Shown piece by piece: positions 1 to 11,500 of a stretch of DNA of 64,000 nt; the first letter of the stretch is position 1, and each line of letters opens with the position of its first letter. The DNA is taken from positions 1,490,730 through 1,554,729 of the forward strand of contig NC_043744.1 in the NCBI RefSeq assembly GCF_004337985.1, read 5' to 3'. This stretch comes from Pyricularia pennisetigena (Eukaryota > Ascomycota > Sordariomycetes > Magnaporthales > Pyriculariaceae). Both the position numbers and the translations under genes were made by a program. The notes beneath the pieces are model-generated. The model saw nothing but the letters and a program-made list of their open reading frames with translations. It had not been told where the DNA came from and made no database searches.

Positions 1-383
1 GAGACTTTGCGACAATTTCTCTTTCGGTTTTGAGAACGCACCCGACATCCGACAGAGCCGGCAAACTCTCACTCAGGTGGATAGCTCCTGATCGCAAATG
101 CGACCCTATGTCGCCACCCCAAAAGAACAAGTATTTTATTGATATGTCCACTCAAGGCGGGTATTACCTAGTTATCCAACCCACTCGTCTCGTTCCCCGC
201 ACAAGCTGATTAAGGATGTGATCTATCGCAAAGTCTGCCCCTCGCCAATCCCTCAACCGGGAGGGGGCCGATTTAGTCCATTTTCTGCCAATTGCTTTTT
301 CTCTCTTCGTCTATCATTGTGTTTTTCTCCTCTAATCGATACGCACCCTATCCAAAGAAAATAAGAAAAAAAAAAAAAAAATC
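1..383 (+). promoter_or_regulatory. Upstream region of the CoA-transferase-like gene
   Basis: There is no coding feature here. The stretch just before the first ATG is pyrimidine-rich and then A-rich (an A-run at about 366-381), typical of fungal 5' leaders. No specific binding site was recognised. Confidence 0.4.
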
Positions 384-2403
384 ATGGTAGATCCGCGCTA
401 TTCCGCAACCGTCGAGTCGTGGCGTCTGCTCGACATGATACTGGACTCGTTCGCGTCGGACCAACTATCGCTGCCGACTGCAGCTCGCTTGCGCGTTAAA
501 AGCAACGTCACCTTTCGTGCGTGTCGCGATTTCCCATATTTCCCCATTCCATTCAAGGAGACCGAGACCACAGCAGCCCTCAAGGCCGTCGAGGCAGCCG
601 TCGCTGCTGCGATTTTGGACGCCCGGAATGGTGTGCATGAGGGGAGACGTATAACGGTCGACCTGGAAAAAACGACTGCTTTTTTGTTTCAGGCATATCT
701 GGCCACTGTTGGGAATCTGGGGAAGTTGGATCCTGAGGTAAAGGACTTGCTAAAAGGCCTGTTTTTTTCTTTCTTTNNCCCCCCCCCCCCCCCCTCTCTT
801 CTTTTTTTCTCTACATGTTTGCAACGTAAAACTTGGTAGAAAGAACAAAATAAAATTCTAACCGGCTTATAGACACGGATTTGCTCAAGGCCCAGTCCGA
901 TCCCTATCGGCGCATGAGCGCGAACCTGTACGAGACGAAGCGTCCGGGAGAATATTACCATATCCATGGATCTCTGGAAGCTTCGACTACTTTGGGGATG
1001 GTTGGCCTGGAACCCTTCCGCCCGGATCTCAAAACCCATCAGGAAATCTCGGGTACCATCGAATCCGCAGTAAAGCAGTTCACAGTAGAGGAACTTGAGC
1101 AGATGAATGCAGAAAATCGACAAGCCGGGGTGCCTGTACTCAAGCATGAAGATTTTCTCAAAACGCCTCATGTATGAACGAGTCCCGCTTATTCCCAGGT
1201 ACGTTAACCATATTACATTTTGACCAACCTGATATCCGATATGTAGGGCCAAGTGATATCCAAAAGCACCCCCTGGTCAATAATACCCCTCGAAGAATCG
1301 ACATCACCGTGCCCATTCCCCCCTGCAAAGGACAACCGCCCTCTGTCCGGGGTTAGAGTATTGGAAATGTGCCGCATAATCGCCGGCCCGACAATTGCAC
1401 GGATCCTGGCCGAATATGGCGCCACGGTGCTTAAAATCACGAGCCCGAACCTGAGCGACGTACCGTTTTTCCAAGTCGACGGCAATATGGGCAAGCACGC
1501 AGCAGAATTGGACCTTAAAACGACGGCCGGCCGCGCCGAATTCGACAAGCTTTTGATGGAAGTCGACGTTGTGGTGGACGGTTATAGGCCTGGGGCCTTG
1601 GAAAAGCTCGGCTATGGTCCTGAAGCTTTGAGCCGGCTGGCCGAGAACAGGGGTAAAGGGGTAGTTTATGTTAACGAAAACTGCTTCGGCTATGAGGGCG
1701 AATGGGCTCACCGTCCAGGCTGGCAACAAATTGCGGATTGTGTAAGTAGGCCTGGTGGCCTTGCGACAGAAATGCATTCTTTTCTTTTTTTTTTTCTTTT
1801 TTTCAATCGCTCTTAAATACGGCAAGCATTCCCATTGCAAACTACAAAGCCACCTCTGACAAACCACACAAGGTTACCGGCATCGCCTGGGAGCAAGGCC
1901 GTTTTATGGGCCTGTCGGAACCCGTCGTGCCGCCATTTCCCATTTCCGACTACGGCACCGGCTGCATGGGCGCCATCGCCGCGCTGGCGGGGCTGCTGAA
2001 CCGCACCGAACGCGGCGGTTCCTGGCACGGCCGCGCGTCACTGGTGCAGTACGACATGCTCCTTTTCCGCGCCGGCGCATACCCGGACCACGTTTTGCGG
2101 CGGTTGCGGGAGGAATGCGCCAATTGGGACGGTTTCGAGGCGCTCCGCCACGACAACAGCGTCGACCAGATCAGCGGCGCCGTGCTGCGTGGGATGCGGC
2201 AAAGGTTTTCGGACTTTTTTGCCAGGGAGGACCTGATGGATTCTTGGTTTTCGGCAAAGTACGGCGCCGAAGTCAGGGTCGTCGCGCCCGTCGTGGAGAT
2301 CGAGGGGGCGGAAATTTCTTTTTCGAGGGCAAGTCGGCCGAATGGGTCGGATCCAGCGACGTGGGATTTTGGTAATAATGGGGATTATCGGATGAAAAGA
2401 TGA
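384..2403 (+). CDS. Class III (CaiB/BaiF family) CoA-transferase-like protein
   Basis: Four inferred exons (384-756, 873-1171, 1247-1741, 1873-2403) join in frame to about 565 aa. The N-terminal half resembles the fungal extension of this family. The CoA-transferase III fold is clear from exon 3, with the motif GVRVLEMCRIIAGPTIAR followed by the LAEYGA segment, a 'VVDGYRPGALEKLGYG' stretch and, in exon 4, 'PFPISDYGTGCMGA'. Members move CoA between carboxylic acids or racemise 2-methylacyl-CoAs; the substrate here is unknown. The first intron has no usual GT donor at the frame-preserving site (AAAG|GCCTGT) and contains two undetermined bases at 777-778, so either it is a GC-AG intron or the assembly is faulty there. 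The gene lies outside the PKS by 3 kb, and nothing shows that it belongs to the cluster. Confidence 0.8.
777..778. other. Assembly ambiguity (NN) between a T-run and a C-run
   Basis: Two undetermined bases separate a T-rich run from a run of about 16 C, inside intron 1 of the CoA-transferase-like gene. The setting suggests a poorly resolved homopolymer and not biology. Confidence 0.9.
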
Positions 2404-2926
2404 CGTTTGATGTACTGGCTGGATGTATATTAGAATAACTTCTCTTATAATGTCTAGGTAATATTGAAAATAACCCGGACGGCTAATAATTAGAATGTTT
2501 CCATTCAGTTCACCAAATATCTGCCAGTTTTTATCGTGATCGATTGTTTAGCTAAATTCAGTGTTTATTAGTTTCAGTCCTCATCCCTGAAACAGAGGTC
2601 CACAACAGTTTCAATGCTCACACTACAGTAGGCTGAGAGGTATATGGAGCGTTCGGTCCATTTTGCGAAGCAGGGGGGTTTAGTTTAAGCATTGAAGTTA
2701 CCGCTGCAAGTATTTTAAACCGATCCTCATACTAAACCAGCATTTTAGTGAGCAGCAAGGAGGTAGGCAACCTTAAAAAGTGTGTAATACCTAAAGAAAC
2801 TTGCTATCTTTAATAATCTGTTCAGAAAATGTATGTAGTGACACTAATTTCCGGTTTTTTCCTCAACATGTTCAGGAGAAGTATCAATGCAGATAATACA
2901 AACACACAATCCGCTTATCCTAAGGT
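2404..2926. other. AT-rich intergenic region
   Basis: This is the shared 3' space between two convergent genes. I see no gene. Positions about 2568-2593 hold a short sequence (TTAGTTTCAG...ATCCCTGAA) that recurs in diverged form near 4425-4450, suggesting remnants of an old repeat. Confidence 0.4.
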
Positions 2927-3391
2927 CTAATCCTTAAATGTCGTTTTTAGAGATTCCCACCAGCCCTTTGAATGAGGCACTGTAATCGGCCGTCCCTTAG
3001 CATTCTTAACAATTTCCCCTTGGATTCTCATAGATGGATCATAGAAACTGCTGTGATAGACAACCGAAAAGCCAGTAGGCATATTACCCTCTAAGGGAAG
3101 CACAACCTGACCATCTTTAATCGTTACAGGTCGATGCAGCACATCCCAATTATCCGGCCTCCTAAATCCTTCGAACTCTGCCTCAGGAACGCAATACAAC
3201 TTGAGCTTTGGAATCCCCAAAGCCAGCATATATGGGTGGTCAAATACCCAATCTTTGTGTTGAAATTCTTCGCATACTATCCTGCCTACCTCTCCTTGAC
3301 CTGGAACAGTTATTGTAATCAAAAATAATGGGGCTGCGCTGGCGTAAGAAGCCAATGAAATTATTAAACCGAAAATAGCTGTGCAGTACAT
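2927..3391 (-). CDS. Small secreted protein, possible effector
   Basis: A 154-aa intronless ORF. Residues 1-19 form a typical signal peptide (a short polar start, a hydrophobic stretch IFGLIISLA, then small residues ending SAA-P), so the mature protein is about 135 aa. It has only two cysteines after the cleavage site (in IVCEEF and KLYCVP), enough for one disulfide. No family was recognised. It is flanked by AT-rich DNA, a setting typical of fast-evolving effector genes in plant pathogens; that role is inference from context. It could also be a secreted protein of unrelated function. Confidence 0.6.
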   Translation of the reverse strand: MYCTAIFGLIISLASYASAAPLFLITITVPGQGEVGRIVCEEFQHKDWVFDHPYMLALGIPKLKLYCVPEAEFEGFRRPDNWDVLHRPVTIKDGQVVLPLEGNMPTGFSVVYHSSFYDPSMRIQGEIVKNAKGRPITVPHSKGWWESLKTTFKD

Positions 3392-5509
3392 TTTTGCAAA
3401 TGTTGAAAATTGTGTATGTTGATGGAAAAGGCTGGTTTGAAACTTGAAAAGTTATATGAAATGTTTTGGAGTGTGGTTTTAAATCAACACTTGTATCAGC
3501 GTGCATTTGTTTATCTGTGTGTTTAACGTAGAAGTTGTGTAACGTGAGAAGCCTTAAGCGGTTTATATAGATATTTGTTCAGCTATATGAACAACACGCA
3601 TAGATTAACAAAGCGTTAGTGGAACAAGTATAACAAGGGGGAGAATTAGAAATATTACACAGTCAAACTCAAATAGCAGAATTTTATAACAACAGCGACC
3701 AAAAATAAAACTACAGTATAAATTGGGATGGTTATATATTCCCATTTAACGAGCAAAATGTTGCATTTCCGGCCAGCCGTCCAGGGGTATAAAGGCCGTT
3801 ATTATGCACTGTAGCATGCGATGTGTTGGGCGTTATAAAGTTCGTAAGTTCAACTTGGGAATAGTTTTAGCTAAGGCCAGATAAAAATTTGGGTGGGGTT
3901 TCGGTAGAAAAAAGTCGCATAATGGATGCGTTTAATAACAAAACTAACTGGATTCATTTTAAATGTTTATTAAGGAGGTTGACTGCGGATCCTATGAAGT
4001 TCCTGCTGGTGTATCTCAACAGTGCAATATAATTTATTGTGTTAATAAAAGAACGTTTACTTTTGCCTAACGCTCTTTATAGTTAATTGAACGATCGCGT
4101 ACCTTTACCCCAACCATTGCGGAAACTGTTCTTTTTTTTTTTTTACAAGCTATATCTAGCATTATTTAGCCCCGGTGTATTGAAATATTTATTTTTCAGT
4201 CTACTAATACTCCTATAAATATACTGCTTAATTATATCCTGAGTCAAAATATTTACCAAGGATGCAGGCAAAAAAAAAACAACCCTTGTCACCGTGCATT
4301 TATTTGTCGATGTAACTTTCACAATGCGAATTAATTTTAGTGTACTTGAAAAATTCCCGACCCACAGCTACATTGTAACTTTTTTTACAGGTATTGCAAT
4401 CGTTTTTTCTCGATACGTATTCATTTAGTTTCAGGCCTTATCCCTGAAGCTCAAAGCTTCATTTATTAAACCGTGGCTCAATTCGTGGTTTTGCAATGTA
4501 TTTGTGAGTCCATCCAAAAAGAAAACGCGCTGGTTAAGGTTTGAGGACAATTTCTCGATTTTCGCCGTTTATAGCGGTAATTTCGACAATCAGGGGACTA
4601 ACACTCCGTTATAATTAAACAAACAGAAATCGGAAAAAATAAACGGATTGCGTGTTGGATATAGCATTTAATATAGCTATTAGCGATTCAATTTTTACTT
4701 TTATATATACAATCGGGCGAGCGCAATACCCGTCGCCTTTAATCCGTTTATGGCGGTATTGCTTTTTCATAATTTTCTTTTTTTTTAAAAAACGTCAAAA
4801 CTTTTGCACGTCAGGAGTGGTATATGTATATATGATACTATTAGCATCTTTGATATTTGCATTATGCTATATAAGCCGTGAGATCGTCGAATAGTCAATT
4901 TTTATATTTTCTTATAGTTGAATCTACAATTAAAACACCTCCATATTTTGATCACTTTTAGCGACAATAAAGCGAGGATTTCAGGGATCGGGTTTCATAT
5001 ATAAATCAACGCCTTTGTGGAACCGAGTTTTGAATAATGGGCTTTATTTATTTTTTGTGGAATAAGTCAAACATATTTTGTGGAATTTGTAATTTTTCAT
5101 GAATAGTTTAAAAATATTTGCTACTTGTATCAACAAATAACACAGTTATTTAGTTTGTTTATAATATGTGGAAAGTCAACAAAATGATGTAAACATAGTA
5201 ATAAAATATCTATCCAAAGCAATAAACCGAAATTTTTATGCAATTCTGACTAGCTGTAACTGGAGAGAGCGATTGTGCTATGGGTTGATCTACCCTTGTA
5301 GGAACCCAGGGTCGTTGGACCAAAGAAAAATTAGGCGACCACTTGGTTGTTCATGAATATTTTCCTGCTTAGGTATTCAGGATACATGTAGATAACTTGG
5401 TCTCCATATCTCACAGATGCAGCACTTGTTCCGTTGATTAAACAAAAAGCTTATGACCGAACATTTTGAAAACGCAACAGCAGAACCGCAGAGCGACATA
5501 GTCTCGAAC
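3392..5509. other. AT-rich gene-poor block with degenerate repeat pieces
   Basis: About 2.1 kb of strongly AT-rich sequence with only short, non-convincing ORFs (for example 4652-4894 and 5168-5356). The sequence ATCCCTGAA with its flank recurs near 4425-4450 and, on the other strand, near 4978-4990. This looks like old, mutated transposon DNA. No intact element or terminal repeat could be defined. Confidence 0.45.
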
Positions 5510-8500
5510 CTAAACGCGAACATCACCGTCACTAAAAGCCTTCAAGGCCTCCAGGTAGCGCTCCATAAGCACCTCGGCATCTCCCTCCTGGTAGATGGAC
5601 TTCTGCAGCTTGACCGTGATGAGCGGCTCCCTGGTCGGGTCGTCGCTCATCTCGAGCACGACGTCATACGGCGTCCGCTCGCGGCTGGCAATGACCTCGG
5701 TGATGCTAGCGGCGCCGATGACGCCCGACTCGGCCGCGCCCTGGCGGTAGTCGAACACGGCCTGGAACAGCGGCGCGCACGTCACCTCGGCGGGCGGGAC
5801 GGCCAGCCCGAGCCGAGCGGTCAGCAGGTCGTGCGGCACGGCCGAGTGCGCCATGGCCTGCCGCACCGATTCCTTGGTCGCGTCGACGGTGGCGGCGAAG
5901 GCTGCCGACGGCGTCAGGCGCAGCGGCAGCAGGTTGGCAAAGTATCCCATGGTCGACAGGTCCGCCACCGACGACCGGTTCGTGTCCGCCAGGCCGACCG
6001 ACACGGACTCCTGCGCGCCGAGCTCGGAGAGCAGCGTGGCGTAGGCGGCCAGGTAAAAGTTCATGGGCGTGGTGCGCAGCTTCTTGGTGCGCTCCTTGAT
6101 TCGGTACGCCATGACGGGCGACAGGCGCGTCATGGCCGTGTGTTGGTCCCAGGCGACCGGGGAACGAGCGCTTCTGACTCCCGGCAGCGGGAGCAGCGAC
6201 AGCGGCGCAGGCACGGGCGTGTACAGTGCCGTCCAGTAGGCGACGTCGGCGTCCATGCCGCCCGAGGCGAACGACTTGCGCTCTCTGATCGCAAAGTCGG
6301 TGTACTGCGGCGCGGGAGGCAGCGAGGCGCCGCCGTAAAGCTGCGCCAGCTCCGCGACCAAGTTCTCGGTCGTGGAGCCGTCGCCGGCCAGACGGTGGTA
6401 GGCAAAGACCAACAGGTGCGACGTCGGCGACCAGGTGAAGAGCGCGATCTTGAAGGTCTCACCGCCCGTCAGGTCGTAGGGTTCTTTCTGCAGGGCGGCG
6501 AGCGCGGCCTCCGCCTCGGCGCGGGACGCCACGGGCTGGGTGCGCAGGCCCCAGCTGGGCGCGGCGAGGACGTGCAGCAGCGGGCTTCCCTCGCCGTCGA
6601 CGGTCTTGAACGCGGTGCGGAAGATCTCGTGCCTCTGGATGGCGGCGTCGACGGCGGCGGAGAGCTTGGCCGGGTCCAGAGTGCCCTCCATGACGACGCC
6701 GATGGTGTTGTGGGAGATGGTGACGTCGGCCAGGGCGAGCTGGCGCTTGTAGCTGTACTCCTGCACCAGCGACATGGGCGCGCGGCGCAGCACGCCGTCG
6801 AGAATCTTTTCGGCCTTTTCCGTCACGACCATGGGAGTCAGCGGCGTCATGGCACCCGACAAAGGGTCCTCTGACGAGGAGTCGGTCTCGGTTGGGGAGG
6901 CGGGACCCTGCGCATCTGCGACGAGAGGGATGGCGGCGGGCGGCAGGCGTGACGCGCCCTCGGCTGCGAGCTCCTCGATCGAGGCACCGGACAAGATACG
7001 TAGGATAGGGATCTCGACAAGAAGTTGTTTGGAGAACCTGTGATTATTATGTTGGTATTAGCTTTCGCTTTCCCCAATAAGAGTCGGATGTAGCCGGCGG
7101 GAAAATGGAGCACATACCAAGAAGCCACGGTGATAGCACCCAGCGAGTCGATGCCCTGATCAAGCAACGGCGCAGATGCGTTGACGCTTTCCTCGGGCGG
7201 AATGTGAAGCACGCCGCGCATTTTCTCGGACAGGGATTCTGCGTAAACCGCGATGGTCAGGTGCAGTCCAAGCAAGCATCAATAGAAAACATGGCGATAC
7301 AACCACAAGGAAACAAGCAAACTTACCGCTGATGATAGCCTGAACCTCCTCCATGGTCGTGGCAGCAGCGACCATCTCCTTCACGCTCAGCCTGCTCCCA
7401 CCAGCCTCCGCGACATCGCCTCTCTTCTCTGGCGTCTTGAGGTTGCCGAACCGCGGGTCGTTGTAGAACTTGATGGTTTCCTTGTGGCGGGACTCAAAGG
7501 CGGGGATGCCGCTACCAATTTCGATCTCGGACATGTCGATGACCGTCTTGGCGGAAACGCCGTCGACGCCGTCGACCTTGCGGCCCGAAACGACGGCCTC
7601 TGCAAACAGGCTCAAGAACTCAGCTTCACCGAGGGTGTCCACGTCGGACTTTTCCTGGAACTCGGCTTCTCTTGCGTTGCGAGTCAGATAGCCGATGCCC
7701 ATGACCGCGCCGATGTGGATTGTAGAGGCCTGTTATTGTGTAGGGTTAGTTTTTCCGTTGGATCAAAACCATGACAGACAAAAAGAAAAAAAAAAAAAAA
7801 AGAAAAAGACTTACTGCAAGACCCTTGCTTCGCCTGTATTGTCCGAGTGACTGCAGGTATGCATTCGCTGCAGTGTAGTTGACCTGGCCTGGGTTTCCAC
7901 CAAACAAAGCAGCACTGGAGAACATGACGAAAAAGTCCAGCGGGTTGTTCTCTGGGTCGTTGAACCGGTCGTGGAAGATCTTGGCCCCGGGAACCTTGGA
8001 CTTGAGCACAACTTGCATGGTGTCCAGGTCCATGTTGTTGAGCAGTGCGTCTCTGAGCACCAGCGGCCCGTACGCGATACCTCCAACGGGTGGCAGTTTG
8101 TAATCGTCTTTCAGCTTAGCCAGGCCCGCGTCCACGGATTCGGCGCTTGATGCATCCCTATAAGATTGAGAAAAAAAGAAAAAAGAAATTGTTAGCTGTT
8201 GTCCGTATTACGCAAACGGGGTGGCTAGCGACAAAACTTACATGGAGAGAACGCTAATCTGCCCGCCCAGCCGGGTCATTTCCTTCAGCCACTCAGCTTC
8301 AGGGGTCTCGGGGTTTCGGCTGGAGAGAACCACGTGCCGCCCGCCGTGCTTGATGATCCAGCTCGCAATGCTGCGACCCATGGACTGCGACAGGCCGACC
8401 AGCAGGTACGTCTTGTTGTCCACAAACAGCCTGCTGTTATCCACAGGGCTGACCCGTGCCGGAACTTTGGGTGCGGCCTGCCAATCAACGACCGCGTCGA

Positions 8501-11500
8501 GGGTGCGGTTGACGACGTCGGTGGGACTGGTAGCGGTGCATGAGACGACGGGAGGCGCCGCGGCGATGCATCCGGCAACGAGCTGCAGCTGAGCCGCTTC
8601 CAGAGACTCGGTGAAGGCGGCGGTGCTGGCGGTGTCACGGGCGACGTAGTTGACGTCCCGGGCCGCGCAGCCGGTGATCTTGACGAGGCGCTGCCCCAGG
8701 GCGTTGGCAGTCGTGTCGGCAGACAGGTCGTACAGCGAGGCGATGCCGGCCGGGAGCTTCTCCTTCACTGCGCGGGTCGTATCCCACGGGTTGAGCAAGA
8801 TGCTGCCGGGGACGGAAGAATCCGTACCGGCAAAGTGCACGGCCACCGACCTGGCCTCGGCGACCTGCCTGATGGCATCGACGCAGCTGCCCGGCGCCGC
8901 GTAGACCAGCACGGACGAGCCCTGCGGCGTGTCGACAATGGTCTGGGCGACGAGCCCCGCCACTGCTGACGACAGGGTCGCGGCGGAGGTGTCCTTTGCA
9001 GGGAATGTATGCTTGGCGGGTACGGTGACGATGGAAGCGTTGGATCCCGAGAGGGCGAGCACGGTTCCCTCGGCCGTCGTTCCGGTGACGACGTGGAAGT
9101 ACCCCAGTCCACACACCCGGATCGCCTGGGCGGTCGAGTGGTGTACCTGCACCGTGACCTGCGTGCTGTCCAGGGCCACTCCGAGCGGGCGGGAGGTCTT
9201 GGCCGTGACCAGCTCCCTGTCGCGGAGCACGACGGGGACGGCAGTGACGTCAACATCTTCGAGTATAGGCCGGCGCGTCGAGTTCAGCCGGTTGTTCCTC
9301 GCCATGTCCTGCTTGATGCGCGGGATGTAAGGGCGGCCCTTGACGACGCAGATCTCGGGCTCGAGCGTCCAAAGCGAGTTCTCAGGGACGCCCTCCTCGA
9401 GTCGAAGGATCTGCTCCACGAGGAACCTGCAGTCCAGCTCGGCCAGGTTGTCCACGTCGAGCGACTGGAAATGCACGTCTGGGTTCTCAAGTCGCACCGT
9501 CCGCAGCGTTCCGATGCCCATGGCCTGGACGGGGTTTGTCACCCACGCGTCCTCGGTCAGCCAGAGCACAGAGGAGGAGGAGGAGTTGAAGAACAGCTGC
9601 TTGAGACCGGCCAGCTTGGCGTCGTTCAGGCCGTCAAAGACAGGAGCGTCGACTTCGGACAGGACCACATAGGTCGCCTTGGATTGCGACTTGGGCAAGC
9701 CGTCGAGGCTGGGCACGACGACGGGTGCACGGTGCGGCAGCAGCTCGCGGATCCGAGCGAGGATCGGGGCCGACTTGTCCCCGCCACCGACCACGACCAG
9801 CTCGGGGTGCTGTGGCTTGACGGGCGCGGAAAGCGGTGCGTCCAGACGTAGCTGCTCGGGGGTGATGGCGTGCGTGCTGAGGAGGGTGTTGGGGAACAGA
9901 TGGGTCTCGCGGTCCGTGGTGATGCTGTCGATGCCGCTAAAGCCCGTCTTTTTGAAGATGGCGTCCCACTCCTCCCGCGTGGCGAAGGGGTCCAACGTCC
10001 GGCCTTCATCGTAACCAGCCCACCAGTCGGCAAACGACCCAAACAGGTACCCGACGCGCATGTGGTCCTTGTTGGTGGCCTCGCAGATGACTACGTGACC
10101 GCCGGGCTTGAGCAGCGTGCGCGCGTTGGCCATGGTCTCGGTCAGGCTGGGGGTGGCGTGCAGCACGGACGAAGCGACGATCAGGTCGTAGGCGTGCGTT
10201 CTGAAACCTTGTTCGGCAGGGGGTTTCGTGATGTCCAACTTGCGGAACTCCATGCGGTCGAGGAAAGGAGCAAACTTTTCCTTGGCCTTTTCGAAGAAGG
10301 CGGCAGATATGTCGGTGAAGGTGTAGCTGTTGAAGCCGAGTTCTGGGATGGCCAGGATGGACTTGGTGGCAGATCCGGTTCCAGCACCTGATGCATGTTA
10401 ACTTGGTTAGAGTATTCCCGTACAGGGTGAATCGATTCAAGGGGAGGATGGAGGCAAAGCATTCGTACCAATTTCGAGAATGTCCATGTTCTGGAACCGG
10501 TGCCCAATTTGCTCAATCAAATGCTGTCCGTACTCCCATGTCGGACCACTGGTCAGGTAGCTCGTGTAGAATTCAGTCAACAAGCCGTTTTCATCCATCC
10601 AGATGAAGGGGTTCTTGTTCTCGCGGATCGTCGACAGGCAGTTTTCGCTGACCAGTTTGGCCAATCGCAAGTGAGGATGATACCAGTTCCTGTCGTGTGT
10701 TAGTTGTGTTGTTGTTGTTGTTGTTTTCAAACCTGAAAAAAAAAAAAAAAAAATGATCAACAAAGAAAGGAAAAATCTCCTCCGGACGACTTACTCCTCG
10801 AGAAGCTTGTCAATAACTTCCTCGGTATCCTCCTCCCACTCCGGCTTGTAAAAGAGGTGCTTGCCCTCGCGCGCAATCTTGACCACGTGTTCATGCCAGG
10901 CGATGTATCGCTGGTTGCCCAGGCTGGCGTTCTTGCGGTCCTCCTCGGTGCATTCGCCCAAGAACTTGCGCACAAAGTAGTAGACGCAGCGCTCGATGAT
11001 GGGGATGACGTGCTTGTCCTGCTCGGTGGCCCAGAGCCTCTCGATGTCGAGGATCCTGTCCGCATCCAACGGACCCCAGACCGTCTTGGTGAAGGGCCGG
11101 TGCTCCTCGGCGCCCGAAGGCTGCGACAGCGGCTTGAGGAGCATGTCTTCGACCGTGTACAGGACGGCACCGCTGTCCTTGTCGAAGACCTCGATGTCGC
11201 CCGAGAGGAGATCGCCTCCATCGTACGTGTTCAAGGCGTTGTACCGCACGCCCTCGAGCCCGTCCAGCGTATCCGCACACACCTTGGGCACCAGCGCGAT
11301 CCTCCCGACCCTTACCGGCACGTATATGGAGCGCAGGCGCTTGTCGCCGGGGGACGAGTAGGCGCCCATGACGGTCTGGAACGCCAGGTCCAAATTGGCC
11401 GGATGCAACACCATAGCATTCGGACCATCCACCAGCCGCGGGTGGGCCATTTGGCCAGAGGCCCGGGCCGTGCTGCGCGCCATGCTGTACACACAGCGGT

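Noticed and set aside
5453..6874. Long plus-strand ORF of 473 aa opposite the PKS C domain
   Set aside because: It is rich in Arg, Gly and His and has no domain. It is the antisense shadow of a GC-rich coding exon whose minus-strand frame has clear condensation-domain sequence.
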